Source: Neoechinorhynchus agilis (Eukaryota; Acanthocephala). Taken from it: a DNA stretch of 64,000 bases. Position 1 is the first letter of the stretch; every line of letters begins with the position of its first letter. A program made the position numbers and the translations under genes. This document shows positions 33,781-44,879 of the stretch, in pieces. The DNA lies in assembly GCA_051530055.1 (NCBI GenBank), contig CM121341.1, positions 16,244,001 to 16,308,000 of the forward strand, in the 5' to 3' direction. The notes below the pieces were generated by a model, which saw nothing but the letters and a program-made list of their open reading frames with translations, searched no databases and was not told where the DNA came from.

Positions 33781-34745
33781 GATGACGATTCCGTTAGCTT
33801 TCACTGAAATCATCTTTGTTGCACGAATTGTCAACTCAACTTGTTTGGGTAGTACGCGCTCAATCCCACCTCAACACATGATGCTCCTCTCTTTCTACGT
33901 ACTTTCCAAAATCCGCGGGCCATGCGAGATTATTGGAGGCCATCCTGTGAACTACTTGGCCAATGAAGAAACGATTCCTACTTTCGATTCGGAAGTTGAT
34001 TATGTTGCCGGCGTGAACCGCGTACGCTCAGTGAAATCTATTCTGTCTTAAATATACTTCACTGGGCTTAGAAGGGGGTCGGCCGTCCGTGAGTTTCATT
34101 GCACATCGTAGAGATATTAATTCAGACCTTTTAGAGAAGTTAAACCAAGTGCCCATCGGATGGCTTCACGATTCAGGCACATTCATATCGCCATTTCAAT
34201 GCGGTTCATTAAGGCCAAAGTGGTATAGCGCCCAGGAACATTCTGACAAAATTAAATGTACAAAAACCGGTCGACCTGTATTGCAATGCCCCGATGGCAT
34301 TTCTTTGCATGTCCAACAGATTATTGATACTGATGCTAAAGACAAAATGGCACCCTTTGGAGACGGAAAGTTCGAAATATCGATAACCAATACACTCGAT
34401 CGTGAAGTTACTATCCCTGCATTGCTCAATAAGGATGGAAAAGTGATATGGGAAGATAGTTTGGTTTTGTTGGACATTAGTTTTGGACGTGCCTGGGCGT
34501 TTCCAGGAAATGGCCGAGAAGATAACCTGCAGCCAACAATTTTAAAAAAAGGAGAATCTCTGAAAACTATCACCAATGTGTTAACAATCGAAGGAAGTAA
34601 CGAATGGAAAATAGGAGGCACAAGAGTGTATTTGTCATTTTGTCTTGGAAATGTTTGCAGGCAGAATTTCTTTTATTACAACAGCAAGGCACATGAAATA
34701 ATTCATAAAGATTTCGTTGGTAAGAGTGCGTTCGAAGATGTTTGA
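33781..34745 (+). CDS. Uncharacterised protein, probable beta-sandwich domain
   Basis: Two consecutive frames probably belong to one gene. The first (33781-34051) starts at an ATG directly after cataactcag and contains SIPPQH and VNYLANEETIPTFD. The second (34089-34745) has 218 codons with KFEISITNTLDREVTIPALL, LVLLDISFGRAWAFPG, LKKGESLKTITNVLTI and GGTRVYLSFCLGNVC. The alternating hydrophobic pattern, with the phrases NTLDREVTIPALL and KKGESL, resembles an immunoglobulin-like beta sandwich. This is inference from pattern, not a family match. I could not place the intron joining the frames in a consistent phase, so a frameshift is also possible. Function unknown. Confidence 0.5.
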
Positions 34746-34999
34746 ATAAAAAGTTTATATCTTTTGCTCATTAGCCATTTAAATGTATTAAGCATTGGAT
34801 CTTCTAATAGTATATTAAAGAAATTAGCTTTTATTTATTCTGTCGTTTTGTCTTGATACAGCTGATTATTTGCTAACGTCGTAAACACTTGCAAACAATT
34901 CAAGACAAGCGGAAATCTATTACCCAATTCCCGAAAGCAAAACTTAGAGCAATTATTCAACCCAAAACAATCCATAGGACACACACAAACTCACTGACG

Positions 35000-37945
35000 C
35001 TCGTACTGGAGAATGTCTTTTTGCGAACCTACTTCTTCCGGCATCGATGCTACGTCCGCCTCCAAGGTTTCCACAGGTTTGCGTAAGATCTGCTCAAAAG
35101 TAGTCAGAGTCACGAAATTAGGTCTCCTCCATGTTCACGGTCCCCGTTCTTCACGCTGCGAAGGGTCGGGCATGTCCCCTGAGGATATCAGCTCTTCCCC
35201 CTCCCCAAATTGTGAACTTGACTTTGATTCACAAAATCTTCCCTTAATTGTGAAACTTTTTCGTGTCCTTCCCAATCACGTCCTCAAACGAATTCCTAAA
35301 GGTATCAAGTAGGTTCCGCATTTGCGGACCTTTTAAATGAATGAGTCTGTAATAATAGCGCAATATCCTGGATGCGTTTGTTCGCCTTCCCTCGACTCGT
35401 ATTATTCGCCGGAGAGTCCTCAGAGGAATCCTTGACATCAATTGTCAAGTCCAGAGTCGCCAACTTCCCTGATAATTTCCTCGCTGTGCTCAAATCTGCC
35501 GAGGATCCAACATCCTTTTCGACGAAATCTGAAGGTCCTCGTCGTTTTTCATCTAGACGCTTAGGGGAACGCGTATCGGCCAAGTTGTCCGACGGCGACA
35601 TCCGTGGAGCCGTGCGCCTTCTCTCATCAACGGATACTTTTGCGGGGGACACAATTACCACTTTGAACGCTTTGCGGGAAAAACACCCACCTTCAGCCGT
35701 ACCACCACCTCCTAGCTCACATTCCCCTTCACCGATAGATCTCAAACCGATAGATGTGGTCGAAATGAAAGGGGCCCTCTCCTCATTCGCCAGCGGTTCA
35801 AGTCACGGTCTAGACGGGCTCAGACCCCAACATCTAAAGGACTCAATCTCGGGGGAACGCGTTGCGCTGCGGAAAAAGTCGCCAAGGCTTTTGACCACTA
35901 TAGTGAACCTCATCGCTCGAGGCGACACGAATGCCACTGGAATACATTTCATGTTTTCGGCTTCCCTGTGTGCCCTTAATAAGAAGGACGGTGGGATTCG
36001 TCCCATAGCAATCGGAACTACCCTTCGCCGTCTCACCGGAAAGATTCTGTCAAAAAGGGTCGCGGAAAAAGCAGGCCAGATCCTTAGGCCCGTCCAGCTC
36101 GGATGTTGCTCTCCTTGTGGAGCAGAGGCTATAGTCCACGCGCTGCGTTCTTTTATTAATTCTGGTAGGGGCGTTCAGGTAATCCTGAAGTGCGATTTCG
36201 CAAATGCCTTCAACACTATCGATCGAGGCATCTTAATCTCAACAGTCGGAAACACTATTCCAGAGCTTCTCCCCTACTTTCAGTCAGCATATTGCTCTCA
36301 CACCTCGCTCGTATATAATAATGAACTAATCTGGTCTCGATCGGGTGTGCAGCAAGGGGACCCTCTGGGGCCTTTAGGTTTTGCTCTGACGACAAACAAT
36401 CTGGCGCAATCTCTTCGATCACCATTCAACGCCTGGTATCTGGATGACGCTACTCTAGGAGGTCCCCCGTCTGAAGTCCTACAAGATTTAACGGTTCTTT
36501 TGGAAGAATGTAAAAAAAATTGCCTCAAACTGAACCCAAGCAAGTGCGAAATTTTGGTTTTGAATTGTGGGGACGAGGAACGCGCACAAATTTTGAGAGA
36601 GTTTGAAAAGGCCGCACCTAATATCCGACTTATCACCAAGTCCAGCTTAGAACTGCTGGGAAGCTGCGTTCTCGAGGAGAATATGCAAGCCGAGATCAGG
36701 AAAATCAGACCTTCCATTGATCTCATCTGTTCAAGGGCCTCTGAACTTTTCCCTCACGATGCTCTCTTCCTTTTAAAAAATTGCATCTTCATTCCACGCA
36801 TCCTCCATAAACTGCGGTCAACCCCTTCCTTTCAATGTCAGCCCGAATTGAGAGAGATTGATGGTTCTTTAAGGGATGGTCTATGTAAGATCCTTAATAT
36901 TAAGCTCCCCGACACTGGCTGGACCCAGGCATCTTTGCCCACAAGCTACGGAGGGATCGGTATTCGTGCCAGCTCAGCCATTGCGCTTCCAGCCTTTCTA
37001 TCGTTTCTTAGTAGGTCCAAGCGCCTTTCCAGATTGATTTTGAGACATAATTTTGAGGGGGACATCAGCCTGGAGCCCGCTCTTCATCTTTGGATGTCCC
37101 TGTCTAACCTCGACAAGATTCCAGACCTCCCGGAAAAACAGAAATCGTGGGACATTCCGTTAGTGGAGCGTGTTCACACCTCACTTTTTGACTCGCTCTC
37201 CGACGTGGATAGAACGCGATTAACTGCAGTTTCCTGCAAAGAGTCCGGCACCTGGTTGAAAGCTGTACCATCAGCAAATATCGGTTCGAGATTAGACGGC
37301 GAGGCTCTCAGAATCGCAGTGTCCCTAAGGCTCGGGCTCCCGGTTTGTATCCCTCACACCTGCCGATGCGGGACGGAAGTCGACCCCTCGGGCAGGCACG
37401 GTTTAGCCTGTAAACGCTCAAGTGGCCGTTTTGCTAGACACATCGAAATAAACGCATTGCTGAGCCGCGCTTTGAAAACGGCTAACTCTCCGAATATCCT
37501 CGAGCCTAGCAACATCTGCAGGATCGATGGGCGTAGGCCGGATGGAGTTACCGTTTTTCCTTGGAGCAGGGGGAGATGTCTCCTATGGGACGCAACATGC
37601 GTCGACTCCTTGCAGCCAGCAATCTGCGAGATGCATCCTCCGAGGCTGGGGGAGCCGCATCAGCAGCTGAGCTCCGTAAGGTTGCAAAATACGCTGATTT
37701 TACGAATTCTCATCATTTTGTCCCCTTCGCAGTGGAAACCTTAGGAGCTTTCGGACGTGCGGCCAGGAGTTTTGTTTCCGAACTGGGGCATCGACTGATC
37801 AACTCGACCAATGACAGGAGGGCTCGTTCGTTCCTAGTGCAGAACATATCCTTGGCTATCCAGCGAGGAAACGCAGCGAGGCGTCTTGGGGACGGTGAAG
37901 TACGATTGAGTTTTTTTAATAAAAAAATTAACATGTTTTAAAAAA
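35000..37945 (+). mobile_element. Non-LTR retrotransposon with YLDD reverse transcriptase and REL-type endonuclease, nearly intact
   Basis: The main frame (35372-37744, 790 codons) has RT motifs in order: PIAIGTTLRRLTGKILSKR, DFANAFNTID (motif A), GVQQGDPLGPLGFAL (motif B) and NAWYLDDATLGG (motif C). It ends with a zinc-binding stretch CRCG...GRHGLACKRSSGRFARH and RRPDGVTVFP...LLWDATCVD. The last part matches the C/H-rich plus RH/RPD/D layout of the restriction-like (PD-D/EXK) endonuclease of R2/CRE-type LINEs. The N-terminal part lies in another frame (35013-35312, FRVLPNHVLKRIPKG) and the C-terminus in a third (37561-37941, PFAVETLGAFGRAARSF to IQRGNAARRLG), so at least two frameshifts exist. 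A poly(A) signal lies near 37917. It is not inserted in rRNA genes. Confidence 0.85.
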
Positions 37946-38791
37946 AGAGAATGTTTTTAAAGTAGCGACACGAGCAGTCTTTATTTAAAGGGAACATAAA
38001 AAAAATTAATTAAATTGAGAAAACAGCAACCTAAATTGATCGAAGTGGTGATTTGTGTAGTTCATGCGAAAAAAAAGAATTCCAGAAAGCATGGCGCTCA
38101 GTGCTCGTTATGATCTTTATGTTATAGTGCTAAGTCTTATTGATTATGGATTTTTTATTGGACAATGCCATCTTATTTTCTTTATCATTGCATAAATGAT
38201 GGAAATCCTGGAACCTCAACAGTACATCGTCCATCTCATAATTTTTTCTTCATGTAAACAGTGTTATCGTTTTTATTGCCCGTTATGCAAAAAAATCTTT
38301 ACTGAATGATTGCCCAATAATGATATTTCTCATTCTTTTGTCGGAATTATCCATCCTAAATTGTACTCTTCATATCTTAATCGCTTTAATAAATTACTTT
38401 GCTAGGAAAACTTGAACGTAGAGCGGTATCGATTTTTATGGTTGGGGAACGATATAGGCTAACAGGGACGAACTAAAGCAGTTAATCGTCATACTTGACT
38501 GAGGCTTACATAGTTGCTGCCGATGCGCTTTGAGATCTGATTTAAAGGTAAAGTGCTTTAAGCATCCTAATCTGTCAGGCAGTATCGTCAAAGTCAAAAA
38601 CTTCTTGACGAAATATAAATTCGTTTATTCGCACGTTTCCGAATCACGAGATTTTTTGCAAGCTATGATATCAGATAGTATTTAATGGATCTTTGGTAAA
38701 AAGGTAAACATCCGGCAATGTTGGTTGATAGTTAATTGACACACTGAAAACTTCCCCTCCACAAAGCTCGAAGTTAAATTTTAATTAACTT
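37946..38791. other. Intergenic, no feature recognised
   Basis: AT-rich spacer between the LINE 3' end and the MsrB gene. Confidence 0.5.
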
Positions 38792-39321
38792 TCAATGTCC
38801 TTGAAATATTAGACAAGATCCATTGATGCAATATCGCTGTCCAGTAGGCTGAGGACCGTCAGGAAAAACATGGCCCATATGAGCATCACACATTCCGCAT
38901 TTAACGCCCACTCTTTGCAATCCACCACTCAGATCCATTTGTTGGGTCAAACTGTTCGGCTGAGCAGGTTGATAAAAGGAGGGCCACCCTGTACCACTGT
39001 TGTATTTTGCCGAAGAATGGAACAATAAATTTCCGCAGTTGGCACAAAGATATCTCCCATTTCCTTGATGCAATCGATAAGGAATATAATCTAAACAGAA
39101 TCACCCTATATAATATCGATCGCGCATATATTGGAATTAAGAGGGCTTGAAAACGCAGGCTCAGTTCCATTATTGAACATTATGTATTTTTGTTGATCTG
39201 TCAAGCGATAGCTGCTCATTTTTTGATATGGTTGGCGGTATAGCGCTCTTGAGAAAAGATAAGCGTTTGCAAAACGTATGACGATTGAGCTCTTTATGAG
39301 TTGTGAGAGTTTAGATGTCAT
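38792..39321 (-). CDS. MSRB-like: Methionine-R-sulfoxide reductase B, probably mitochondrial
   Basis: The second exon (about 39090-38792) has the Zn site CANC ... CGMC, the core SGTGWPSFYQP, GHVFPDGPQPTGQRYCING and the catalytic Cys of the RYCIN motif. The first exon has the MsrB start RLTDQQKYIMFNNGTEPAF. The ATG at 39321 gives a 34-residue leader rich in Arg/Lys/Ser without acidic residues, as in mitochondrial targeting peptides; the ATG at 39219 would give a cytosolic form. The enzyme reduces methionine-R-sulfoxide in proteins with thioredoxin. The acceptor (tgtttag, before 39090) is clear. No GT donor in the right phase was found, so a non-canonical donor or a small frameshift is possible. 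Confidence 0.8.
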
Positions 39322-39547
39322 GTCTGAGTTATCGGTGTGAGGCGGTAAGCACTTTGTGAGTGGATAATGAAGGAAATAAATGCTTAAGTATGCCGAAATA
39401 AAAAACACCGCAGTGCTCTAGGTTTAGGTAACGACTAAATAGTAAACCAAAATTGCGTTTTTACAGTAAGAATAAGATCCTTGGGTACATTATTTTAACA
39501 CCCACAGATTTGAGAATTATGCACTTCTTGCAAGTTAAGACTGACTT

Positions 39548-39605
39548 ATAATAATAACACATTTTATTGCTCATAGTAGAGAAACCATGTACCTCTGGGT
39601 CCCCG
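39548..39605 (-). repeat. Segment shared with the 29.2 kb terminal region
   Basis: In minus orientation, a stretch ending in GCAATAAAATGTGTTATTAT resembles the 3' end at 29180-29235 (ACAATAAAACGTGTTATTAT and the preceding CCCAGAG/CTCTACT blocks). It lies about 70 bp outside the inner edge of inversion arm B. Confidence 0.45.
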
Positions 39606-39913
39606 ACTTCTAAACTGTAATAGTTCGAAATGTTCCCTGAATCAGAAACTGTGAAACACAAGCATGTCCCGATATTTTCAATGCACGATAGCACTTCGGG
39701 TGGTTATAAACGCTTGTCCTCACTTTTCCGAGTCTTTTTCGTAGGGCGTAAATGGTCACGGGTATTACAATACTCACAAAAACACTGTTCATCTCTCTCG
39801 TACAACAAAGTTTCAACGAAAACCTTAATTAAGGTCACGGTAATTGTCTAAATTGCGAGGATTAATAATGTGTATAAAATGTCGTCCAACGTATAAAAAT
39901 TTTGTTGACCAAA

Positions 39914-41131
39914 ATGAGATCTTTAACTCTCGTAATTTTGACCATTTTGGTGTTAGTCATTTGTGGGTTACCAAATTGTTACGACAAGTGTTGGAATGTC
40001 TGTGATCAGGAATGGAACAGTTTATCGGAAGATGAGAGGACACAAGGAAAATGGGAAGCTTGCTTTGAGGGATGTTACTCGAAATGTGAATCCAACACTT
40101 TACCTTCAACTTTAACAGAACTTAAATTAGAGACCACACCTGAAGAAATTGAGATAACGTATGGAATTATTGAGCCGGAAAATAAAGTTAATCACCAGAA
40201 ACCCGCTGTGGAATGTTATGCGAATTGCTATGGTATCTGCAGAGATACATGGGCCACACCTTTGGTTTGGGGAGAATGTTTCCAGAGTTGCATTCCCAAA
40301 TGCAGATTTACTAATTCACTACCTCTAGAAGCGGCAAATCAAGTTCAAGATGATCAATTCAGAGTCTTAGGACATCCAGGATGTTTCGAAATTTGTTCAG
40401 GAACTTGTGCAGAGGAATGGAATAGTTGGCCCGATCAAGATAAGACCGCAGAGAACTGGGCGAACTGCTTCGAGCGCTGTATACCTGGATGTGAGTCCGG
40501 AAGTCTGCTTTCGACGACTAAGCACCCAGAACGGGAATCGACTACAACTCAACAAACACCGGATTATACCGATAAACAACATGACCAAGGGGATCAGCAA
40601 GCTATCTTTAGCAAGTTCAAGGATCAACTCCTGGATTCGCACAACGAACGACGAAAAGCTCACGGTGTATCGCCATTGGAATATGACGCATCATTGGCCC
40701 AAGAAGCACAAGCGTATGCCGAACGATTGGCACAATTAAATCAGTTAAAACATAGATGTGGGTTGGCTAAGCGAGGGATCGGTGAAAATCTACACTACGC
40801 TATTATTTATCCAGTGGATGGCAAAATTGATTACGATACACGTTATGGTGATCACACGACCAGAGATTGGTACTGTGAAATAAGAAATTATGACTATGGG
40901 TCACGAAAAAGCAACGGTGGTGTCATAAATCATTTCTTGCAAGTCGTATGGAAAGAGACAACGAAAGTGGGGTTCGGAATCGCAGCTAAACCAAAACACG
41001 ACGATGCCTGGAACGCAGAGTATTTTGTAATTGTTGCAAGATACTCCCCCAAGGGTGTCGTCGTGGGGCAACACGAGGAAAATGTTCCAATGCCGCTTGA
41101 AGAATACTCGAAATATTGCGCCAATGCGTAA
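39914..41131 (+). CDS. Secreted CAP-domain protein with three N-terminal cysteine modules (copy B)
   Basis: Second intact copy of the 5175-6392 gene, 405 codons, with the same signal peptide, three six-cysteine modules, Thr-rich linker and CAP domain. Differences from copy A are few: CYDKC for CYNKC, WNV for WDV, STLTEL for STSTEL, TPEE for TPQE, a Tyr for Asp in the linker, HYA for HYS and KHDD for KHGD. No cysteine or CAP motif residue is changed, so both copies could be functional. Promoter-proximal sequence is duplicated to about 240 bp upstream of the ATG. Confidence 0.9.
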   Translation: MRSLTLVILTILVLVICGLPNCYDKCWNVCDQEWNSLSEDERTQGKWEACFEGCYSKCESNTLPSTLTELKLETTPEEIEITYGIIEPENKVNHQKPAVECYANCYGICRDTWATPLVWGECFQSCIPKCRFTNSLPLEAANQVQDDQFRVLGHPGCFEICSGTCAEEWNSWPDQDKTAENWANCFERCIPGCESGSLLSTTKHPERESTTTQQTPDYTDKQHDQGDQQAIFSKFKDQLLDSHNERRKAHGVSPLEYDASLAQEAQAYAERLAQLNQLKHRCGLAKRGIGENLHYAIIYPVDGKIDYDTRYGDHTTRDWYCEIRNYDYGSRKSNGGVINHFLQVVWKETTKVGFGIAAKPKHDDAWNAEYFVIVARYSPKGVVVGQHEENVPMPLEEYSKYCANA

Positions 41132-41145
41132 TATTTTCCGGAGCA

Positions 41146-41151
41146 AATAAA
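41146..41151 (+). terminator. Polyadenylation signal AATAAA of CAP copy B
   Basis: AATAAA starts 15 nt after the TAA stop of the CAP gene, mirroring 5155-5160. Confidence 0.6.
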
Positions 41152-41330
41152 AATGATTTCTAATATGAATCTGATAGTGCAATGCTTAAAGAATCTTAAC
41201 ATGAGTGCTCGAATTTCATAGAATCTGAACGTCCCTATTGCAATTAAAGGTCGTAAATGCCACGCGTTCCTACTTTCCGAACTGAATTACTTCATAATTG
41301 TTTCAATTGATCATTCAATTTTTATCATCA

Positions 41331-41616
41331 TTAAATTTTAGTTTATCCCTTCTTGTCCGGCTTATTTTTAGGCATAGAGCCAAACCAATTACATCAGAGA
41401 AGTGATATAACCACATAGTCTCCGATGCACGGTTAAGAGTGTGTACATTCCTCCGGATCCTCAGATACCTTTAGGAGACGGGACTCATCAGTGAGTTTCC
41501 TCCCTTCAGCGGTATTTCGTCCTCTTTGACTGTGCGCCATTGGTGGTAACGGATTCGAACCACTTGACCCCTAATCGGGATCACGGGCATTAGTCCACTT
41601 GACCACCTCGACACAA
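41331..41616 (-). mobile_element. tRNA-derived SINE (arm B copy)
   Basis: Mirror of 4690-4975 with the same box A and box B on the minus strand. It was duplicated with the arm and does not represent an independent insertion. Confidence 0.75.
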
Positions 41617-43075
41617 CTACGAAATGTCAAACTCAGCCAGTTTTTTCGACTCAGGGTGAGCGCTGCGTCTTAAAATTCAATTTTTCTAAATTTCAACCCA
41701 TTTCCTCTTTCCTTGACTCTATCCTTCCAACATCGTCGCTTATTTACTCGCCGTTTTGTGGAAGGACACCCAATACATTTCTAAACTTGTCTATTCATTC
41801 CCAGCACTCCAGCCCATTCCCCGCTCATTTCTTCTTTGACTTGCCTTTGTCTTTAATTTGAGCGGAAGATAACTTCCCAAATCTTCTACTGTGATCGTCA
41901 TTCGTGCCAAGATAACGGTTTTAATTGCACTCTTCTTTTCCGGACAGAATTCTTCTACTATAGTTAGAATGTACTTTTTCAAACATTCTCCTTCAACGAA
42001 AAGATTTGGATTCCTTAGTCAATTTATTTGACATTCGGTAACCTGATCGAACGGCTGCTTTATTCTCCTTCTTTTTCTTATTAAATAACTTGATCAATCG
42101 ACCAATCTCTCCACGCAGTTCGTCAATTTTCACTTCCCGGCACAAGCCACTATATCAATCATACTTAAATTTGGTCTTTGTTTCAAAAGCTACGAATTCG
42201 TCCACTTTCCTTGAAAATTTCGGCACTCAGAATCAATATTCGCCTTTTTTCCTGCGAACCGGCAAAATCGAGCGAAAACGACAAACTTTGTGACCCACAT
42301 TTTAATGACATGTATTTAAGCCCGCGATGTAACTTTTTGCACAATTTCACACGAACAACAGGAAAAGATTTAAATACCCACTTAAATTTCGACTCGTCGC
42401 ATCTGGAGGGATTTCCATTAGAGGATCACGTTCCTTCTAATCTTTCGATAGACTGTGCGGTAAAAGATTAGCGTCAACGAAAAAAATCCTAATGATAACT
42501 TTTGAAGAGCGCAATCTGCAAAAATTGCAATATTAAAGTCAACAATTAAGACTAAAGAAAACATTATGGTAATTAATATTTATTAATTTAATCTTCGCTT
42601 TGACTATTTAATTAAACTTGACCAACTAATGTCTATCCGGCATAATTTTGCTTATTATCGGCCATTTTTTCAGCCTGTTTCTAGATTTAGTTTTAATCCT
42701 GTTCATAAAGTTAAACCAACGCTAACAGCCAGCACACGAAACTTGGAAAAGTGCTAGATTCAGTCTTCGTTCCTCAGAGAATAGCTCGCTACGTAGTGGA
42801 GTATCGGAAATTAATTAGTTCTAACTTTCTCGGCATAACGAAAGAGGAATTTAGAAGAGAGGTATTTGCTGCTGCGCGGGTCTTCATCGCGTGGACATAA
42901 AAGGTGCATTTAAGCTGGAGATTAGAGGGCGGTCATTTGACCTGTTGAAAAAAATCACATTGATGGTAGCTGGGATTGAACAAAAGGTTTTAACTATTAA
43001 GGAGATAAACAACTTTACGTATCGGTGTTATTTAATTAGTGTTTTCATCGATCAATTTTCACGTATTATGTAAAT

Positions 43076-43307
43076 TGTACGTTGGCGAATCATTTACCCG
43101 ATATTGTCGTTACTCATTTATTTATTTGAGAAATATTTCGCAAGGGGCTGTGCATGCTGTTTATGTTATCTCCATTTTAGATAGAGACTGAAGAGGCAAG
43201 GAAAACCCTGCGAAATATTTCCATAATAAATAAATGAGTAACGACAACATCCGGGGCAGGATTCGCCGACGTACAATTAAATTCACCCCGAGGACAATGA
43301 TATATGA
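43076..43307. mobile_element. Foldback element (arm B copy)
   Basis: Mirror of 2999-3230, including the hairpin arms around aaatatttcgca and the flanking 12-bp direct repeat in reverse orientation. A few substitutions distinguish the copies. Confidence 0.8.
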
Positions 43308-43367
43308 TATTATGTAAATCAGTAACGAATGTTCGTTACTTGGAGCGACATGGATTTTTATAAACAC

Positions 43368-43913
43368 GTTTTATTTATGTAAAAATGCAGGATCCACACA
43401 CTTGTTAGCATCTATCTTTGCGAAACGATGTATGGATGACGGATGTTGAAGGCAAGGAAGGTGGGACTTGTTTTTGAAGGGGTGTTGATGTGGGATCGGA
43501 TGACAGATTAACAGTCTTTCCTTGTTCTCCGGTTTTTAAAGAAGGATTGGGCTTGGGGAAGAAAGATTTTTGGTAGAGGGTAGTTCGAGCGAGGGGGGGA
43601 TGAAAAAGGTTGGGGTTAAGGGTGTTTACGAAGGAAGAATATTTAGAGATAAAAAAATAAAATTGTGGAGGGGTTTGAAGAATACGGGGAGCGTTTTTAG
43701 AGAAAATGGAGTGGAGGTGGGTGTCGAGGGGAGGGAGTGAAATCCCGCATATTCTAGCTGCTCTCTTGTGGAAGGTCTCGAGGGAATGGAGAGCATTGAC
43801 GGAGAGGGAGAGGAAAGTGGGGAAAGCGTATGTAAGGATAGGAAGGATGACAGAAAGATAACAGTGAGCAAGGTGTTTTGGGATACGCCGAGACGCCGGA
43901 GGAGTTTGAGAAG
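43368..43913 (-). mobile_element. Jockey/CR1-like RT 3' fragment (arm B copy)
   Basis: Mirror of 2393-2938. It encodes the same post-palm RT region on the minus strand with the same disruptions. Confidence 0.62.
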
Positions 43914-44258
43914 ACCTTCCATTTCTATTAAAATCAATTTATTACAGCCGATTTCCATTGCCAATCTTCATTTTATCGCAGAGACGATGATTGTTTCTGA
44001 GGTCAACTGACCATTATGTGCCCCGTCGACAAATCAGTGTCTGAAATATTCAGAAAAAGCATAGGGTTTCTCCAATCGACATCCTTCGCTTATTAAAAGG
44101 GTTCCTCCTTTTTATTTAGGACCGTCGTTTTTAAAACATTTTTTAGATTTAGTGACCTCCTTGTAGCAAAGTTAACGAAAGTAGCGTGGGCAATCGGTCA
44201 GTGATCTGGATTCATATTAAAAATAAATTTTACACTGAACAGACTATGAACATCTGCA

Positions 44259-44331
44259 GTTTCCGTGGTGTAGCGGTTATCACGTCTGCCTAACACGCAG
44301 AAGGTCCCCAGTTCGAGCCTGGGCGGAAACA
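44259..44331 (+). tRNA. tRNA-Val (anticodon AAC)
   Basis: Mirror of the 1976-2048 gene and identical to it over the cloverleaf, including the D-loop GTAGCGG variant. Confidence 0.96.
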
Positions 44332-44879
44332 GCCAATTAAACACTTCGACGGCTTGCGATTTATTCCCTAGGACGAAGGCGGGGACGTTCCTAAAATAGA
44401 GCACAGAAATTGCTGCGGCGGAGAAGGTAACGCTTTTTTCACAGTAAAAATCCTGTCAATCACGCTGTTGACAAATCGAACGTGTGATAAGGAGATGAAA
44501 TGTTTCGCAGCTTTCTTCTGAATTTCAGGAGTTTTAAATTGTTTTCTGATTCCATTTTGCAATCAAACAATAACATTTCGTTTTAAAAATTGCTTCAGAT
44601 TTTCCCATTGAGGTTGTCGTCGGAATCTTGCTATATCCGAAGAATTCGGCATGTCAACGAGGCTCGGGACTTAACCATCTCAGCAAACCACGATTTGCCG
44701 CATGTCGCAACTCGACGCTGCTGACACAGGCGTTGATCACGCGGATCACGAGAGGACCGACGCTGTAAATTCACAAACTCAACTTTGGTCCGAATGACCT
44801 GTAGAGAACAAGTGGCTAACGGAAATTTCAAGTACTCTGGGAGGTGAGGATAATGCTGCCCGAGATCCGAAGGTCTTAA

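Noticed and set aside
35305-36726. Long frames on the minus strand opposite the REL LINE
   Set aside because: They are antisense shadows of the RT frame, which carries all conserved motifs on the plus strand.
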